Source: Rhizobium terrae
GTDB lineage: Bacteria; Pseudomonadota; Alphaproteobacteria; Rhizobiales; Rhizobiaceae
Assembly (NCBI RefSeq): GCF_003425685.1
Contig: NZ_QJKM01000007.1
Coordinates: forward strand, 124,001 to 188,000
Reading direction: 5' to 3'
DNA: 64,000 nt
A program made the position numbers and the translations under genes. The notes below the pieces were generated by a model. That model was not told the DNA's origin and did no database searches. It saw only the letters and a list, made by a program, of their open reading frames with translations. Below are positions 17,335-27,036 of this stretch, piece after piece (position 1 is the first letter of the stretch; every line of letters begins with the position of its first letter).

Positions 17335-19725
17335 ATGCTGACCGCCCGCGAACGCATCGAACGGCAGATGGCCGATCCCGCGCTCATCCGCCTGCACCGC
17401 AAGCTGACGCGGCTGAAATCGACGGTCACGATGATGAATACCGGTGCCCATCCCGACGACGAGCGCAACGAAATGCTCGCCTGGTTTCGCCTGGGCCTCG
17501 GCATGCGGGTGATCATCGCCTGCTCGACCCGCGGCGAGGGCGGCCAGAACGCGCTCGGGCCTGAACGGCTCGGCCCGCTCGGCGTGCTGCGCTCACGGGA
17601 ACTGGAAGAGGCCGCCCGCGTCATCGACAGCGACGTCTCCTGGCTCGGCCACGGTCCGGCCGACCCGGTGCATGATTTCGGTTTCTCCAAGGATGGCGAC
17701 GCGACCTTCACCCGCTGGGGCGAGGCCCGCATTGTCGAGCGCCTGGTGCGCGCCTATCGCATGGAACGGCCGGATATCGTCATTCCGACCTTCCTCGACG
17801 TCCCCGGCCAGCACGGCCACCATCGCGCCATGACCCGCGCCGCCGAAACCGCAATTACGCTCGCCGCCGATCCCGGTTACGAGACCGAAGGCCTGCAACC
17901 CTGGAACGTCGCCAAATATTATCTTCCGGCCTGGTCGGGCGGCGGCGATACCTATGATGACGAGGTCCCGCCGCCGGACGCGACCGTCACCGTCCGGGCC
18001 GAGGGACGCGAGCCGGCAACCGGCGCCGAATATGGCCGCATCGGCGAATGGTCGCGTTATTACCACGCCTCGCAGGGCATGGGTCATTGGCCGAAACAGC
18101 CGCAGAGGGCGTGGCCCCTGCACCTGAAACTGTCCGCCGAAGGTTCGAAGGCGGAACGATCCATCCTCGAAAATCTGCCGGCCTCGCTCGCCGTGCTTGC
18201 CGGTTTTCCGGGCCTGCCCGATAATGTGGCGGAAGCCCTGCGTTCTGCAGACAGCGCTATTGCCGTGGCGATCGCCGCCTTTCCGGATCGTGAAGCGATC
18301 GTCAAGGCGCTCACCGAAGCTGCGGGCTGGCTCGATATCGCCTCTTCTTCCGCGCCGGAAGAGTTCGTGGCCCTGCATGGCCACCGCGTCACCCGCAAAC
18401 AGGTGGAAATCGATGCGGCGATCCTCGATGCGGCGGCGATCCTGGAAAGCGCCCATGCCGATCCTTCCGTCATTTCGCCGGGCGGTGCCGCGACCCTGAT
18501 GGTCGAACTCGGCGAGGGTGCTTTCGGCCGCAAGGTCGATGTCGTCCCGATCCTGCCCGAAGGTGTCTCGTCTTCCGTCCAGTCGCTTGGCCCTGAGCGG
18601 GTCTTCACACTGACTGCGCCATCGGACACGCCGCTGACGGCTCTCTATCTGCCGGCCTGGTCCGCACTCGGCGGCAACGGCCATGCGCATGTCAAAGTCT
18701 CGGCAGAAATCGGCGGCCGCACCGTCTCCGGCGCCTATGATCTTGCGGAACCCTTTTCCGTCTCGCCGGCCCAGTCGCTGACCCTGCTGCCCGATGCGCT
18801 GCTCGTTCCGCTCGGATCGAAACAGACCGATTGGGTCATCAAGGCCGATATCCTCGGTGGAAAGGCACCAGTCTCCTTCAAGGCACCTGCCGGCTGGACC
18901 ATGAAAAAGACGGATGGCGGCTGGATCGCCTCCGCCACCGATGCCGCCAAGCCGGGCCTGATCGAAAGTGAACCGCAGATCGACGGCCGCCCGGCCTACC
19001 AGATCACGCCGGTCGCTTATCGTCACATCGGCCGCACCAGTTTTCGCGCGCCTGCCGCCCTGAAGATCTTGTCGCTCGACCTGAAGCTGCCGGAAGGCGC
19101 GCGCGTCGGGTATGTCGGCGGTGGAGCGGACCGCGTCGGCCTCTGGCTCGCCCGCATGGGTCTCGATGTCACCGAACTCGATGCACAGGCGCTTTCCGGC
19201 GACCTCTCGCGCTTCACCACCATCGTCGTCGGCATCTTCGCCTTCGGAATCCGCAAGGATCTCGCCGCCGCGACCGAACGCCTGCACCGGTTCGTGGAGG
19301 AGGGCGGCCATCTCGTCACCCTCTACCACCGCCCGAGCGACGGCTGGGACCCGATGGAGACGCCCGTCCGCCGCATCGAGATCGGCGCGCCCTCGCTGCG
19401 CTGGCGCGTTACGGATCCGCGTTCGGAAGTCACCGTGCTCGTGCCGGATCATGTGCTGCTGAACGGTCCAAACCTCATCGGCCCCGGGGATTGGCGGGGA
19501 TGGGACAAGGAACGCGGCCTTTATTTCGTCTCCCGCTGGGACGACGCTTACGAGCCGCTCCTCGCGATGCACGATCCGAACGAGCAGCCGCTCAAGGGAG
19601 CGCTGATTTCCGGTGCCATCGGCAAGGGCCGCCACACCCATGCCAGCCTGGTGCTGCACCATCAGCTCGACAAGCTGGTCCCCGGCGCCTTCCGGCTGAT
19701 GGCCAACCTCGTGCAGCCGGCGTGA
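17335..19725 (+). CDS. Large PIG-L (LmbE) family deacetylase with C-terminal amidotransferase-like domain
   Basis: The 796-residue protein starts with a PIG-L deacetylase domain: AHPDDE (38-43) supplies zinc ligands and the catalytic Asp, and HGHH (160-163) the remaining His. A middle beta-rich region (about 350-560) is followed by a C-terminal part near 590-680 (RVGYVGGGADRVGLWLARMG, then FVEEGGHLVTLYH) that resembles class I amidotransferase/ThuA-like folds. The ATG at 17335 follows GAGGAG; a TTG at 17320 lies inside that site. PIG-L enzymes remove N-acetyl from sugars such as GlcNAc conjugates. It is encoded between a ROK regulator and an EamA transporter. Substrate not known. Confidence 0.85.
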   Translation: MLTARERIERQMADPALIRLHRKLTRLKSTVTMMNTGAHPDDERNEMLAWFRLGLGMRVIIACSTRGEGGQNALGPERLGPLGVLRSRELEEAARVIDSDVSWLGHGPADPVHDFGFSKDGDATFTRWGEARIVERLVRAYRMERPDIVIPTFLDVPGQHGHHRAMTRAAETAITLAADPGYETEGLQPWNVAKYYLPAWSGGGDTYDDEVPPPDATVTVRAEGREPATGAEYGRIGEWSRYYHASQGMGHWPKQPQRAWPLHLKLSAEGSKAERSILENLPASLAVLAGFPGLPDNVAEALRSADSAIAVAIAAFPDREAIVKALTEAAGWLDIASSSAPEEFVALHGHRVTRKQVEIDAAILDAAAILESAHADPSVISPGGAATLMVELGEGAFGRKVDVVPILPEGVSSSVQSLGPERVFTLTAPSDTPLTALYLPAWSALGGNGHAHVKVSAEIGGRTVSGAYDLAEPFSVSPAQSLTLLPDALLVPLGSKQTDWVIKADILGGKAPVSFKAPAGWTMKKTDGGWIASATDAAKPGLIESEPQIDGRPAYQITPVAYRHIGRTSFRAPAALKILSLDLKLPEGARVGYVGGGADRVGLWLARMGLDVTELDAQALSGDLSRFTTIVVGIFAFGIRKDLAAATERLHRFVEEGGHLVTLYHRPSDGWDPMETPVRRIEIGAPSLRWRVTDPRSEVTVLVPDHVLLNGPNLIGPGDWRGWDKERGLYFVSRWDDAYEPLLAMHDPNEQPLKGALISGAIGKGRHTHASLVLHHQLDKLVPGAFRLMANLVQPA

Positions 19726-20618
19726 CGGCGGAACAGGCGCCGGAAACGGAAAGCGGGCGGGCTTCCGATGCCCGCCTCGGCATCGGCTGGCTGCTTCTCG
19801 ACATGACGCTGGTCTCCGGCGGCATGACGGCGCTCGTCAAGGCACAAGGGGCGACCTATCCCGCCTTCCAGCTCGTCTTCATCCGCGCCATGATCGGGCT
19901 TCTCTTCATCCTGCCGCTCATCTGGCGCCACCGGGCGGAGATGACGCGGATCAGGCACCCATGGCGCAACGTCTTTCGTATCTCCTGCAACGCGATCGCG
20001 CTCACCAGCAATTTCCTCGCCATCACCATGCTGCCGCTCGCCATGGTCAATGCGGTCGGTTTTTCCCGGCCGCTGATCACCATGGCCATGGCGGTCGCGA
20101 TGCTCGGCGAGACGGTGAGCCGCATCCGTTGGCTGGGCGCCGGCCTTGCCTTCGTCGGCGTGCTGATCGTCATGGCGCCCGGCACGTCGGGTTTCGACAT
20201 GGCCGTTCTGGTCGTCCTGGTCTCGGTCGTTTTCGGTTCGCTAGCGATCATCCAGACGCGGGCGCTGAGGGACGAGAACACCACCGTGATGATGGTCTTC
20301 TACACGGTCGGCCTCGCCGTGATCACCGCCGTGCCCGCCGCCTTCACTTGGCAGCGGGTCCTGCCCTTCGACTGGATTCCGCTGCTCGGCATCGGTTTCC
20401 TGGCCCAACTCGGCCAGTACTGCTTCCTGCGCGCCTACCGCATCGCCGATGCCAGCGTGCTCGCACCCGTCGGTTACCTCTCGATCGTCATGGTGACGAT
20501 CACCGGTTACGTCTTCTTCGGCGAAGTGCCGGAAAGCCGGGTGGTGGTCGGCGTCATCGTCATTCTTGCCGCCCTCCAGGGAGCGGCATGGCTGGAGCGC
20601 CGCGGAAGCATCGGCTGA
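19722..20618 (+). CDS. EamA/DMT-family transporter
   Basis: The 298-residue protein has about ten membrane helices in two EamA repeats (first repeat about 20-145, second about 160-290). The GTG start at 19722 overlaps the PIG-L stop codon (GTGA), which implies coupled translation; the first internal ATG would remove part of helix 1. Family members move metabolites or amino-acid-like compounds. Its coupling to the deacetylase suggests transport of a pathway product, but this is inference. Confidence 0.87.
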   Translation: MTAEQAPETESGRASDARLGIGWLLLDMTLVSGGMTALVKAQGATYPAFQLVFIRAMIGLLFILPLIWRHRAEMTRIRHPWRNVFRISCNAIALTSNFLAITMLPLAMVNAVGFSRPLITMAMAVAMLGETVSRIRWLGAGLAFVGVLIVMAPGTSGFDMAVLVVLVSVVFGSLAIIQTRALRDENTTVMMVFYTVGLAVITAVPAAFTWQRVLPFDWIPLLGIGFLAQLGQYCFLRAYRIADASVLAPVGYLSIVMVTITGYVFFGEVPESRVVVGVIVILAALQGAAWLERRGSIG

Positions 20619-20709
20619 GCAAGGTCTTTTGAACGAATGTGATCCGGATCAAAGCGCATCGCCGAACTTTTCGCCATTCTGGGCGTTATTGACGCACAAG
20701 GAGGCGCTC

Positions 20710-20970
20710 ATGGTCGCTCTTTCAGTCATTGTCGCGGTCGTCACGGTTCTCGCAGGCGTGTTCGCGGTCGTCACGCGCCAGATGGCCGTCGCACACCGGC
20801 AGCAGTACCTCGAAGAGATCGCGCTCAACAACCTTGCCTGCGCCACCGTCGAACTCGACCGCAAGGCCTGCCGCCACGAGCCGGTGAGGACACCGGCGCC
20901 GATTGCCCCGCGCAAGCGCATCCGGCACACTTTGACGCGCCATTCGCACGCGCCGCTGCTCGCCCGCTGA
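20710..20970 (+). CDS. Small single-pass membrane protein, unknown
   Basis: This 86-residue product has one N-terminal hydrophobic helix (about 2-22, VALSVIVAVVTVLAGVFAVV) and a basic, His/Arg-rich cytoplasmic-type tail ending HTLTRHSHAPLLAR. A very strong AAGGAGG at 20699-20705, five bases before the ATG, supports expression. It lies between the EamA gene and tRNA-Ala as an apparently single gene. I do not recognise a family. Confidence 0.6.
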   Translation: MVALSVIVAVVTVLAGVFAVVTRQMAVAHRQQYLEEIALNNLACATVELDRKACRHEPVRTPAPIAPRKRIRHTLTRHSHAPLLAR

Positions 20971-21020
20971 ATACGCCACTGGCGATCAACCCACACCGAA
21001 CTTCATTTCCTGGATAGGTT

Positions 21021-21096
<76 letters not shown>

Positions 21097-21257
21097 ATCA
21101 GGGTGGTCCGGCATTCTTTCCGGTCCTGGGAACTCCGGGGAGGACGCTGCGCCTCGCGGAGTGGCGGCTTATTACTTCCGGTTTTTGGAGAGTGCAAGCC
21201 GAAATTTTCGAACCCCGGCAATTTTTATTGAATTGCCGGGTCTTGATCGCGAGACGA

Positions 21258-21644
21258 TCAGACTTCGTCGTCGTCTCCACCGACACCGATGATGCCGGAA
21301 ACGTCGTCGTCGTCATCGTCTTCGTCGGCTTCGAGGAAGGTATCGTCGTCGTCATCGCCGAGATCGACGTCGTCGTCGCCCATATCGGGCAGGTCGTCGC
21401 CGCCGGCTGCGTCGTCGCCGTCTTCCAGCGAGACGAGCTCGACTTCCTGGTTTTCGGTATCGACTTCCTGGACGTCCTCTTCCTCGGCCTGTTCCATCTT
21501 CACGGCCGCGCTGTTTTCTTCGAAGAAGGACAGCGGCCAGGACTTGCCGGTGTAGGGAGAAACGACCGGATCGCGGTTCAGGTCGTAGAATTTCTTGCCG
21601 GTATCGGGGTCGGTGCGCTTGGTGCCGAGTTCCGCTTTTGCCAC
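21258..21644 (-). CDS. FYDLN acid-motif protein (TIGR02300 family)
   Basis: The 128-residue protein has the conserved N-terminal KRTDPDTGKKFYDLNRDPVV stretch and then an extremely acidic tail with Asp runs (about 75-128). The start is a GTG at 21644 with GAGG upstream. Function of the family is unknown; it is conserved in alphaproteobacteria, usually beside tRNA-Ala and, as I recall, aroA. Here the aroA position is taken by the gene at 21847. Confidence 0.85.
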   Translation of the reverse strand: MAKAELGTKRTDPDTGKKFYDLNRDPVVSPYTGKSWPLSFFEENSAAVKMEQAEEEDVQEVDTENQEVELVSLEDGDDAAGGDDLPDMGDDDVDLGDDDDDTFLEADEDDDDDDVSGIIGVGGDDDEV

Positions 21645-21846
21645 AGTCAGAGCCTCATGGAATGGCCGAATAGATCGGCATGCCGCCTAAAACGGCCTTA
21701 TTTGGTGAAAAATCTAAGCCGGTCCCCATAAGGCTTGGCGTCCTTGATGTCAAAGGCAAACTTTCATGGAACCCATCAATGCGTCGCAGGTGATCGCCGA
21801 CAAGGTTTGTGATAAGGACACGCCCTGCGATCGAAGGAGCCGTCCG

Positions 21847-22488
21847 ATGTACCAGCCGCCGCATTTCAGGGAAGAGGATCTCGCGACCCAGCATGCGCTG
21901 ATCCGCGCCCATCCGCTGGGCCTGCTGGTCACCGCCGGCGCGTCCGGCCTCCTCGCCAATCCCGTGCCCTTTCATCTGGACGCCCAAGCGTCGGAAAAGG
22001 GAACGCTGCGCCTGCACCTCGCCCGCGCCAACGGCCAGTGGAAGGATATTCGCGATGGTGCTCCCGTCCTCGCCGTCTTCCAGGGCGCCGATTCCTACGT
22101 CACCCCATCCTGGTACCAGACCAAGCGCGAAACCGGCAAGGTCGTGCCGACCTGGAACTACGCGATCGTCCAGGCGAGAGGCGCGGCCCGTATCGTCGAG
22201 GACGCCGACTGGCTGCTCGCCCAGGTCAACGCCATCACCGGCCAGCACGAAGGCTCGCGCGCGATCCCCTGGTCCGTCGGCGACGCCCCGGAGGATTTCA
22301 TCCGCGCCCAGCTGAAGGGCATCGTCGGCATCGAGATCGAGATCGCCGGGATCGAGGGCAAGTGGAAGGTCAGCCAGAACCGGCCGGTCGGTGATCGTGA
22401 AGGCGTTGCGGCGGGGCTTGATGAAATTCCCGGGCAGGGCGATATGGCGGAACTGGTTCGCCAATACGGCGCCATGCGGAACGCCTGA
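21847..22488 (+). CDS. FMN-binding negative transcriptional regulator-like protein (PaiB family)
   Basis: The 213-residue protein has the PaiB/flavin-reductase-like split-barrel layout: MYQPPHF at the N-terminus, PVPFHLD near 40, PSWYQTKRETGKVVPTWNY at about 86-104 and KGIVGIEIEI near 158-167, all typical of the family. The start at 21847 follows GAAGGAG; an in-frame ATG at 21766 lacks support. It is followed after 23 bp by cmk. Family members bind FMN; B. subtilis PaiB affects sporulation and protease genes, but a role here is not known. Confidence 0.87.
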   Translation: MYQPPHFREEDLATQHALIRAHPLGLLVTAGASGLLANPVPFHLDAQASEKGTLRLHLARANGQWKDIRDGAPVLAVFQGADSYVTPSWYQTKRETGKVVPTWNYAIVQARGAARIVEDADWLLAQVNAITGQHEGSRAIPWSVGDAPEDFIRAQLKGIVGIEIEIAGIEGKWKVSQNRPVGDREGVAAGLDEIPGQGDMAELVRQYGAMRNA

Positions 22489-22511
22489 AGCCAAGAGACG
22501 AGTGGGAATAA

Positions 22512-23153
22512 TTGACGCCAGGAATGATCATCGCCATCGATGGACCCGCCGCTGCGGGAAAAGGCACGCTGTCCCGGCAGATCGCCGATGCCTACGGCTT
22601 CCATCACCTCGATACCGGCCTGACCTATCGCGCCACGGCCAAGGCGCTGCTCGATGCCGGCCTGCCGCTCGATGACGAGGCGGTCGCCGAAAAGATGGCT
22701 CGCGAGGTTGAACTTGCCGGCCTCGACCGCGATATATTGTCGAGCCACGCGATCGGCGAGGCGGCTTCGAAGATCGCCGTGATGCCGGCCGTGCGCCGCG
22801 CGCTCGTCGAGGCCCAGCGCGCCTTTTCGCTCCGGGAGCCCGGTACGGTCCTGGACGGCCGCGATATCGGCACGGTCGTCTGCCCGGAAGCGCCCGTGAA
22901 GCTTTATGTGACGGCCTCTGCCGACGTGCGTGCCAACCGCCGATATGAGGAAATCCTCGGCAAGGGCCAGTCCGCCGACTACGCGGAAATCTTCGCCGAC
23001 GTGAGAAAACGCGACGAACGCGACATGGGCCGCGCCGACAGCCCGCTGAAGCCCGCCGAGGATGCGCACTTGCTAGATACCTCGGAAATGAGTATAGAGG
23101 CCGCGTTTCAGGCGGCCAAGGTCATCATCGACGCCGCCCTGAAGAAGAAATGA
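22512..23153 (+). CDS. cmk: Cytidylate kinase
   Basis: The enzyme transfers phosphate from ATP to CMP or dCMP. The 213-residue protein has P-loop [11 protein letters not shown] (about 8-18), [10 protein letters not shown] for nucleotide binding, and [13 protein letters not shown] and [10 protein letters not shown] in the CMP-binding and lid regions. Start is uncertain: TTG at 22512 or ATG at 22524; the TTG follows GGGA at a workable distance and gives the usual length. It precedes rpsA, the common order in proteobacteria. Confidence 0.93.
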   Translation: MTPGMIIAIDGPAAAGKGTLSRQIADAYGFHHLDTGLTYRATAKALLDAGLPLDDEAVAEKMAREVELAGLDRDILSSHAIGEAASKIAVMPAVRRALVEAQRAFSLREPGTVLDGRDIGTVVCPEAPVKLYVTASADVRANRRYEEILGKGQSADYAEIFADVRKRDERDMGRADSPLKPAEDAHLLDTSEMSIEAAFQAAKVIIDAALKKK

Positions 23154-23295
23154 CGATGCGCGCCGGCTTTGGCCGGCTGTGTCCCTGATAAAAGCCGAAG
23201 TCTGGAGATCGGTCCCCGCGCCGGATTTGCCTCTTGAAACAGAGAGAGGCGGACATGATGCCCAGGCATGAACAACGCGAACCCCCGGCGCATAT

Positions 23296-23324
23296 GTGCC
23301 TTGAGAACAAGGCACTCTAGGAGA
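23296..23324 (+). promoter_or_regulatory. Hairpin plus ribosome site in the rpsA leader
   Basis: A perfect 8-bp stem, GTGCCTTG with CAAGGCAC, encloses the tetraloop AGAA at 23296-23315. It ends two bases before the ribosome site TAGGAGA (23318-23324) of rpsA. Placement directly before the site suits translational control, for example by S1 itself; this is inference. Confidence 0.4.
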
Positions 23325-23328
23325 TTTC

Positions 23329-25035
23329 ATGGCAGTATCTAACCCCACGCGGGAGGACTTCGCAGCCCTCCTCGAAGAATCCTTCGCTTCCAACGATCTG
23401 GCCGAAGGTTATGTCACCAAGGGTCGCGTCACCGCGATCGAAAAGGACATGGCCGTCGTTGACGTCGGCCTCAAGGTCGAAGGCCGCATCGCGCTGAAGG
23501 AATTCGGCGCCAAGGGCAAGGACGGTTCGCTGAAGGTCGGCGACGAAGTCGAGGTTTATGTCGAGCGCATCGAAAACGCGCTTGGCGAAGCAGTGCTCTC
23601 CCGCGAGAAGGCACGCCGCGAAGAAAGCTGGGTCAAGCTCGAAGCCAAGTTCGAAGCCGGCGAGCGCGTCGAAGGCGTCATCTTCAACCAGGTCAAGGGT
23701 GGCTTCACCGTCGATCTCGACGGCGCCGTCGCCTTCCTGCCGCGTTCGCAGGTTGACATCCGTCCGATCCGCGACGTCACCCCGCTCATGCACAACCCGC
23801 AGCCCTTCGAAATCCTCAAGATGGACAAGCGCCGCGGCAACATCGTCGTTTCGCGCCGCACGGTTCTCGAAGAAAGCCGCGCCGAGCAGCGTTCTGAAAT
23901 CGTTCAGAACCTCGAAGAGGGCCAGGTTGTTGACGGCGTCGTCAAGAACATCACCGATTACGGTGCGTTCGTCGACCTCGGCGGCATCGACGGTCTGCTG
24001 CACGTCACCGACATGGCATGGCGCCGCGTCAACCATCCGTCGGAAATCCTGAACATCGGCCAGCAGGTCAAGGTTCAGATCATCCGCATCAACCAGGAAA
24101 CCCACCGCATCTCGCTCGGCATGAAGCAGCTCGAGTCCGATCCGTGGGATGGCATCTCGGCCAAGTATCCGGTCGGCAAGAAGATTTCCGGCACCGTCAC
24201 GAACATCACCGACTACGGTGCGTTCGTCGAACTGGAGCCGGGCATCGAAGGCCTGATCCACATTTCCGAAATGTCCTGGACCAAGAAGAACGTCCATCCC
24301 GGCAAGATCCTGTCCACGAGCCAGGAAGTCGACGTTGTCGTTCTCGAAGTCGATCCGTCCAAGCGCCGTATTTCGCTCGGCCTCAAGCAGACGCTGGAAA
24401 ACCCGTGGCAGGCATTCGCCTACTCGCATCCGGCCGGCACTGAAGTCGAAGGCGAAGTCAAGAACAAGACCGAATTCGGCCTGTTCATCGGCCTCGAAGG
24501 CGATGTCGACGGCATGGTTCACCTCTCCGACCTCGACTGGAACCGTCCGGGCGAACAGGTCATCGAGGAATACAACAAGGGCGACGTCGTCAAGGCTGTC
24601 GTTCTCGATGTGGACGTCGACAAGGAGCGCATCTCGCTCGGCATCAAGCAGCTCGGCCGTGATTCGGTGGGCGAAGCTGCCGCTTCCGGCGAACTGCGCA
24701 AGAACGCTGTCGTTTCGTGCGAAGTCATCGCCGTCAACGACGGTGGCGTCGAAGTGAAGCTCGTCAACCACGAAGACATCACCTCCTTCATCCGCCGCAA
24801 CGATCTGGCACGCGATCGCGAAGATCAGCGTCCGGAGCGTTTCTCGGTGGGCCAGGTTTTCGACGCCCGCGTCGTCAACTGGTCGAAGAAGGACCGCAAG
24901 GTCATGCTGTCGATCAAGGCTCTCGAGATCGCCGAAGAGAAGGAAGCCGTCGCTCAGTTCGGTTCGTCCGACTCGGGCGCTTCGCTCGGCGACATCCTCG
25001 GCGCGGCCCTGAAGAACCGCGGTAACAACGAGTAA
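23329..25035 (+). CDS. rpsA: 30S ribosomal protein S1
   Basis: S1 brings mRNA to the 30S subunit. The 568-residue protein contains six S1/OB repeats at roughly 30-100, 115-180, 200-268, 285-355, 372-440 and 460-530; repeats 3 and 4 share the segment NITDYGAFV. Codon use is strongly biased, as expected for a highly expressed gene. The start is fixed by TAGGAGA. Followed by an intrinsic terminator. Confidence 0.98.
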   Translation: MAVSNPTREDFAALLEESFASNDLAEGYVTKGRVTAIEKDMAVVDVGLKVEGRIALKEFGAKGKDGSLKVGDEVEVYVERIENALGEAVLSREKARREESWVKLEAKFEAGERVEGVIFNQVKGGFTVDLDGAVAFLPRSQVDIRPIRDVTPLMHNPQPFEILKMDKRRGNIVVSRRTVLEESRAEQRSEIVQNLEEGQVVDGVVKNITDYGAFVDLGGIDGLLHVTDMAWRRVNHPSEILNIGQQVKVQIIRINQETHRISLGMKQLESDPWDGISAKYPVGKKISGTVTNITDYGAFVELEPGIEGLIHISEMSWTKKNVHPGKILSTSQEVDVVVLEVDPSKRRISLGLKQTLENPWQAFAYSHPAGTEVEGEVKNKTEFGLFIGLEGDVDGMVHLSDLDWNRPGEQVIEEYNKGDVVKAVVLDVDVDKERISLGIKQLGRDSVGEAAASGELRKNAVVSCEVIAVNDGGVEVKLVNHEDITSFIRRNDLARDREDQRPERFSVGQVFDARVVNWSKKDRKVMLSIKALEIAEEKEAVAQFGSSDSGASLGDILGAALKNRGNNE

Positions 25036-25060
25036 TCCTCGTTAGCCGAGTAAATCGAAA

Positions 25061-25089
25061 ACCGCCGGGCGCAAGTCCGGCGGTTTTTT
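25061..25089 (+). terminator. Rho-independent terminator of rpsA
   Basis: Stem ACCGCCGG/CCGGCGGT (25061-25068 with 25077-25084) with an 8-base loop is followed by a run of six T. It is 25 bp after the rpsA stop. Confidence 0.9.
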
Positions 25090-25157
25090 CATGCCCGCCG
25101 CATCCGTCGCGGTTTGGCCTTCGGGGTGAACCCCGGCGCGACGGGACGATCTGGGAA

Positions 25158-26804
25158 TCAGGTCCAGCCGGCCATCCGCCAGTAGAGATCGTTGGCCCGG
25201 TCGGCCTCCTGCTTGTCCTCGTCGGAGGCCTCATCCTCCGGTTCGCCTTTGCGATCTTCGCCGGATGCCTCCTCGCCGAAGCTCTGCTCGCCCGCCGAAT
25301 GCTGCTGCTCGCCATCCTCGTCGGTCGCCGATATGGCGCGGGTCTTCCGCTCCTCCGGATCCCGCTCACGCTCCTCGGGCGGATAGGCGACATAGGGAAA
25401 CGGCACGCCCTCGCGAAGCACCGGCGGCAAGGGCAGGGGCAGCGCCAGCTGTTCGGCAAGTTCCGTGGAGCTGGCGGCTGAGCCAGCCTGCCCCGCCGGG
25501 TTCGGCGAAATGTTCCCGGTGCGGCTCGGCGCGGACTGGTCTTCCGGCTCGGAAATGGCATGCTGGCCGGCCTGACGGGCAGCCTCACGCATCTGTTCAT
25601 TGTCTGGCCCCGGCTTTGTCAGGGGCGCGTGGTCCATCAGTTCTTCCAGCGCCTGCTGTTCCGGCAGGGTTCGCGCCGCAGCCGGCAGCGGCGTCAGAAG
25701 CTCGTCGCCGCCCTCCGCGAAGACATCCGCCAGCCATTCGGTCAGGGCCGGAACGGCCATCTTCTGGGCGGTTGCCGAACGGCTCGGCTCGACCTCTCTT
25801 TGCGAGAGGCGCGCAAGCGCGGGTCCGTCGTAGAAGACCGGAACGGCCATGCGCCGGTCGCTGTTGAGCGGGCTGCGGATGTCATGCTCGGCCGCCTCGA
25901 AATCTCCCGTGGCGGCCGCATTTTCCGGCGCTTCGTCCGACATGGCGGCGTCGAGCTCCGGTGTCTCCCCTTGAGGGGCGTCCGGGCCGGCGGGGGTCGC
26001 AGGGGGCACGGCTTCCTGCCCGGTTTCGCCGGCATCGGCCGCTTCAAGCTCGGTGTTTTGGGAAACGGCCGAGAAGGCGGGTTCCGTAACCTCCGTCTCG
26101 GATGCCGACGGTGGCGTATCGGCCTCGCCGGCGGCTGTCGCCGGTGGGTTGCCATGCTCCGTATCATCGGCTGGAACGGGTTCCTTCGCCTGCGGGGCCG
26201 GCTGTCCTGCCGCCGCGGCCGCTGTCCTGCCCGCATTGCCCGGGGCGGGCGCGGCAGGCGTGGCATTGGCGGCGCGGGGCGGAAGGTTGAGGGCCTGCTC
26301 GGCGCCGGCGTTCTGGCGGTAGGAGCTGACGACCGCCTTGGCGGCGAGGTCCCGGTCGAGAAGCTGCGCGGTTTCCAGCCGCATCGCCAGGCGCGCCGCA
26401 TTCGGCCCGGACGGATTGTTGAGGACTTCGGTCAGCAGCCGCAGGGACATGCCCTTGACCAGCTGGTTGAGGGCGCGTTCCAGCGCCTGACGCTCGGCCG
26501 GGTTCATCACCTTGACGGCTTCGAGAAGCCGGCGCGCATATTCGAGCAGCGCTTCCCCTTCCCGGCGGGGAAGCTTGATCAGCTTGCCGATGGTTTCGGC
26601 AAAGATCGAAAATCCCTGGGCGAGCTGCAATTGCGCCGACAGCGACAGGATATCCAGCCGGCCGCCGGACAACGGCGCCGAGGCGATCGTCTCGGTGCTG
26701 GCGGCATTGGCGGTGACATCGATCCGCTGGCGCAGCAAGGGCGCCTGCGGCTGGGCCTGATAGTCTACGAATGAGCTTAACGTGGCACGAACCGGGGGCA
26801 GCAT
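25158..26804 (-). CDS. Large acidic Ala/Pro/Glu-rich protein of unknown function
   Basis: The 548-residue product has an ordered N-terminal region (about 1-165) with helical, charged segments such as LLEYARRLLEAVKVMNPAER and NQLVKGMSLRLLTEVL, a long low-complexity Ala/Pro/Glu/Asp region (about 180-300), and a C-terminal half ending in an acidic stretch and DRANDLYWRMAGWT. No signal peptide or membrane helix is evident. The ATG at 26804 follows GGAG; a TTG at 26816 is less likely. Coding is supported by consistent codon use. I do not recognise the family. Confidence 0.7.
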   Translation of the reverse strand: MLPPVRATLSSFVDYQAQPQAPLLRQRIDVTANAASTETIASAPLSGGRLDILSLSAQLQLAQGFSIFAETIGKLIKLPRREGEALLEYARRLLEAVKVMNPAERQALERALNQLVKGMSLRLLTEVLNNPSGPNAARLAMRLETAQLLDRDLAAKAVVSSYRQNAGAEQALNLPPRAANATPAAPAPGNAGRTAAAAAGQPAPQAKEPVPADDTEHGNPPATAAGEADTPPSASETEVTEPAFSAVSQNTELEAADAGETGQEAVPPATPAGPDAPQGETPELDAAMSDEAPENAAATGDFEAAEHDIRSPLNSDRRMAVPVFYDGPALARLSQREVEPSRSATAQKMAVPALTEWLADVFAEGGDELLTPLPAAARTLPEQQALEELMDHAPLTKPGPDNEQMREAARQAGQHAISEPEDQSAPSRTGNISPNPAGQAGSAASSTELAEQLALPLPLPPVLREGVPFPYVAYPPEERERDPEERKTRAISATDEDGEQQHSAGEQSFGEEASGEDRKGEPEDEASDEDKQEADRANDLYWRMAGWT

Positions 26805-26970
26805 CGTCCGCTCCAACCTGATTGCGACGATAGGACAGCTCGGCTAAGCGATTGTTGTGTTTTCGCAACGAAACGGCGCTGCGACCGTAACGCCTCATGG
26901 CGTACCCGATGCCGATAGATGCAGTCTACTCTGCGGCAAAAAGGTTAACGCTTCGCTAACGAGCGAGCGA

Positions 26971-26992
26971 TTTCGCCAACGAATTGGCGAAA
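26971..26992. repeat. Perfect short palindrome between two unknown genes
   Basis: TTTCGCCAA and TTGGCGAAA form a 9-bp stem around the tetraloop CGAA, 45 bp after the 350-residue gene on the minus strand. No T run follows, so it is a weak terminator candidate; an operator is also possible. Confidence 0.4.
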
Positions 26993-27036
26993 GTGACCCA
27001 GAACGACACGGATGAGGGGAAATTCGAACTACAAGG

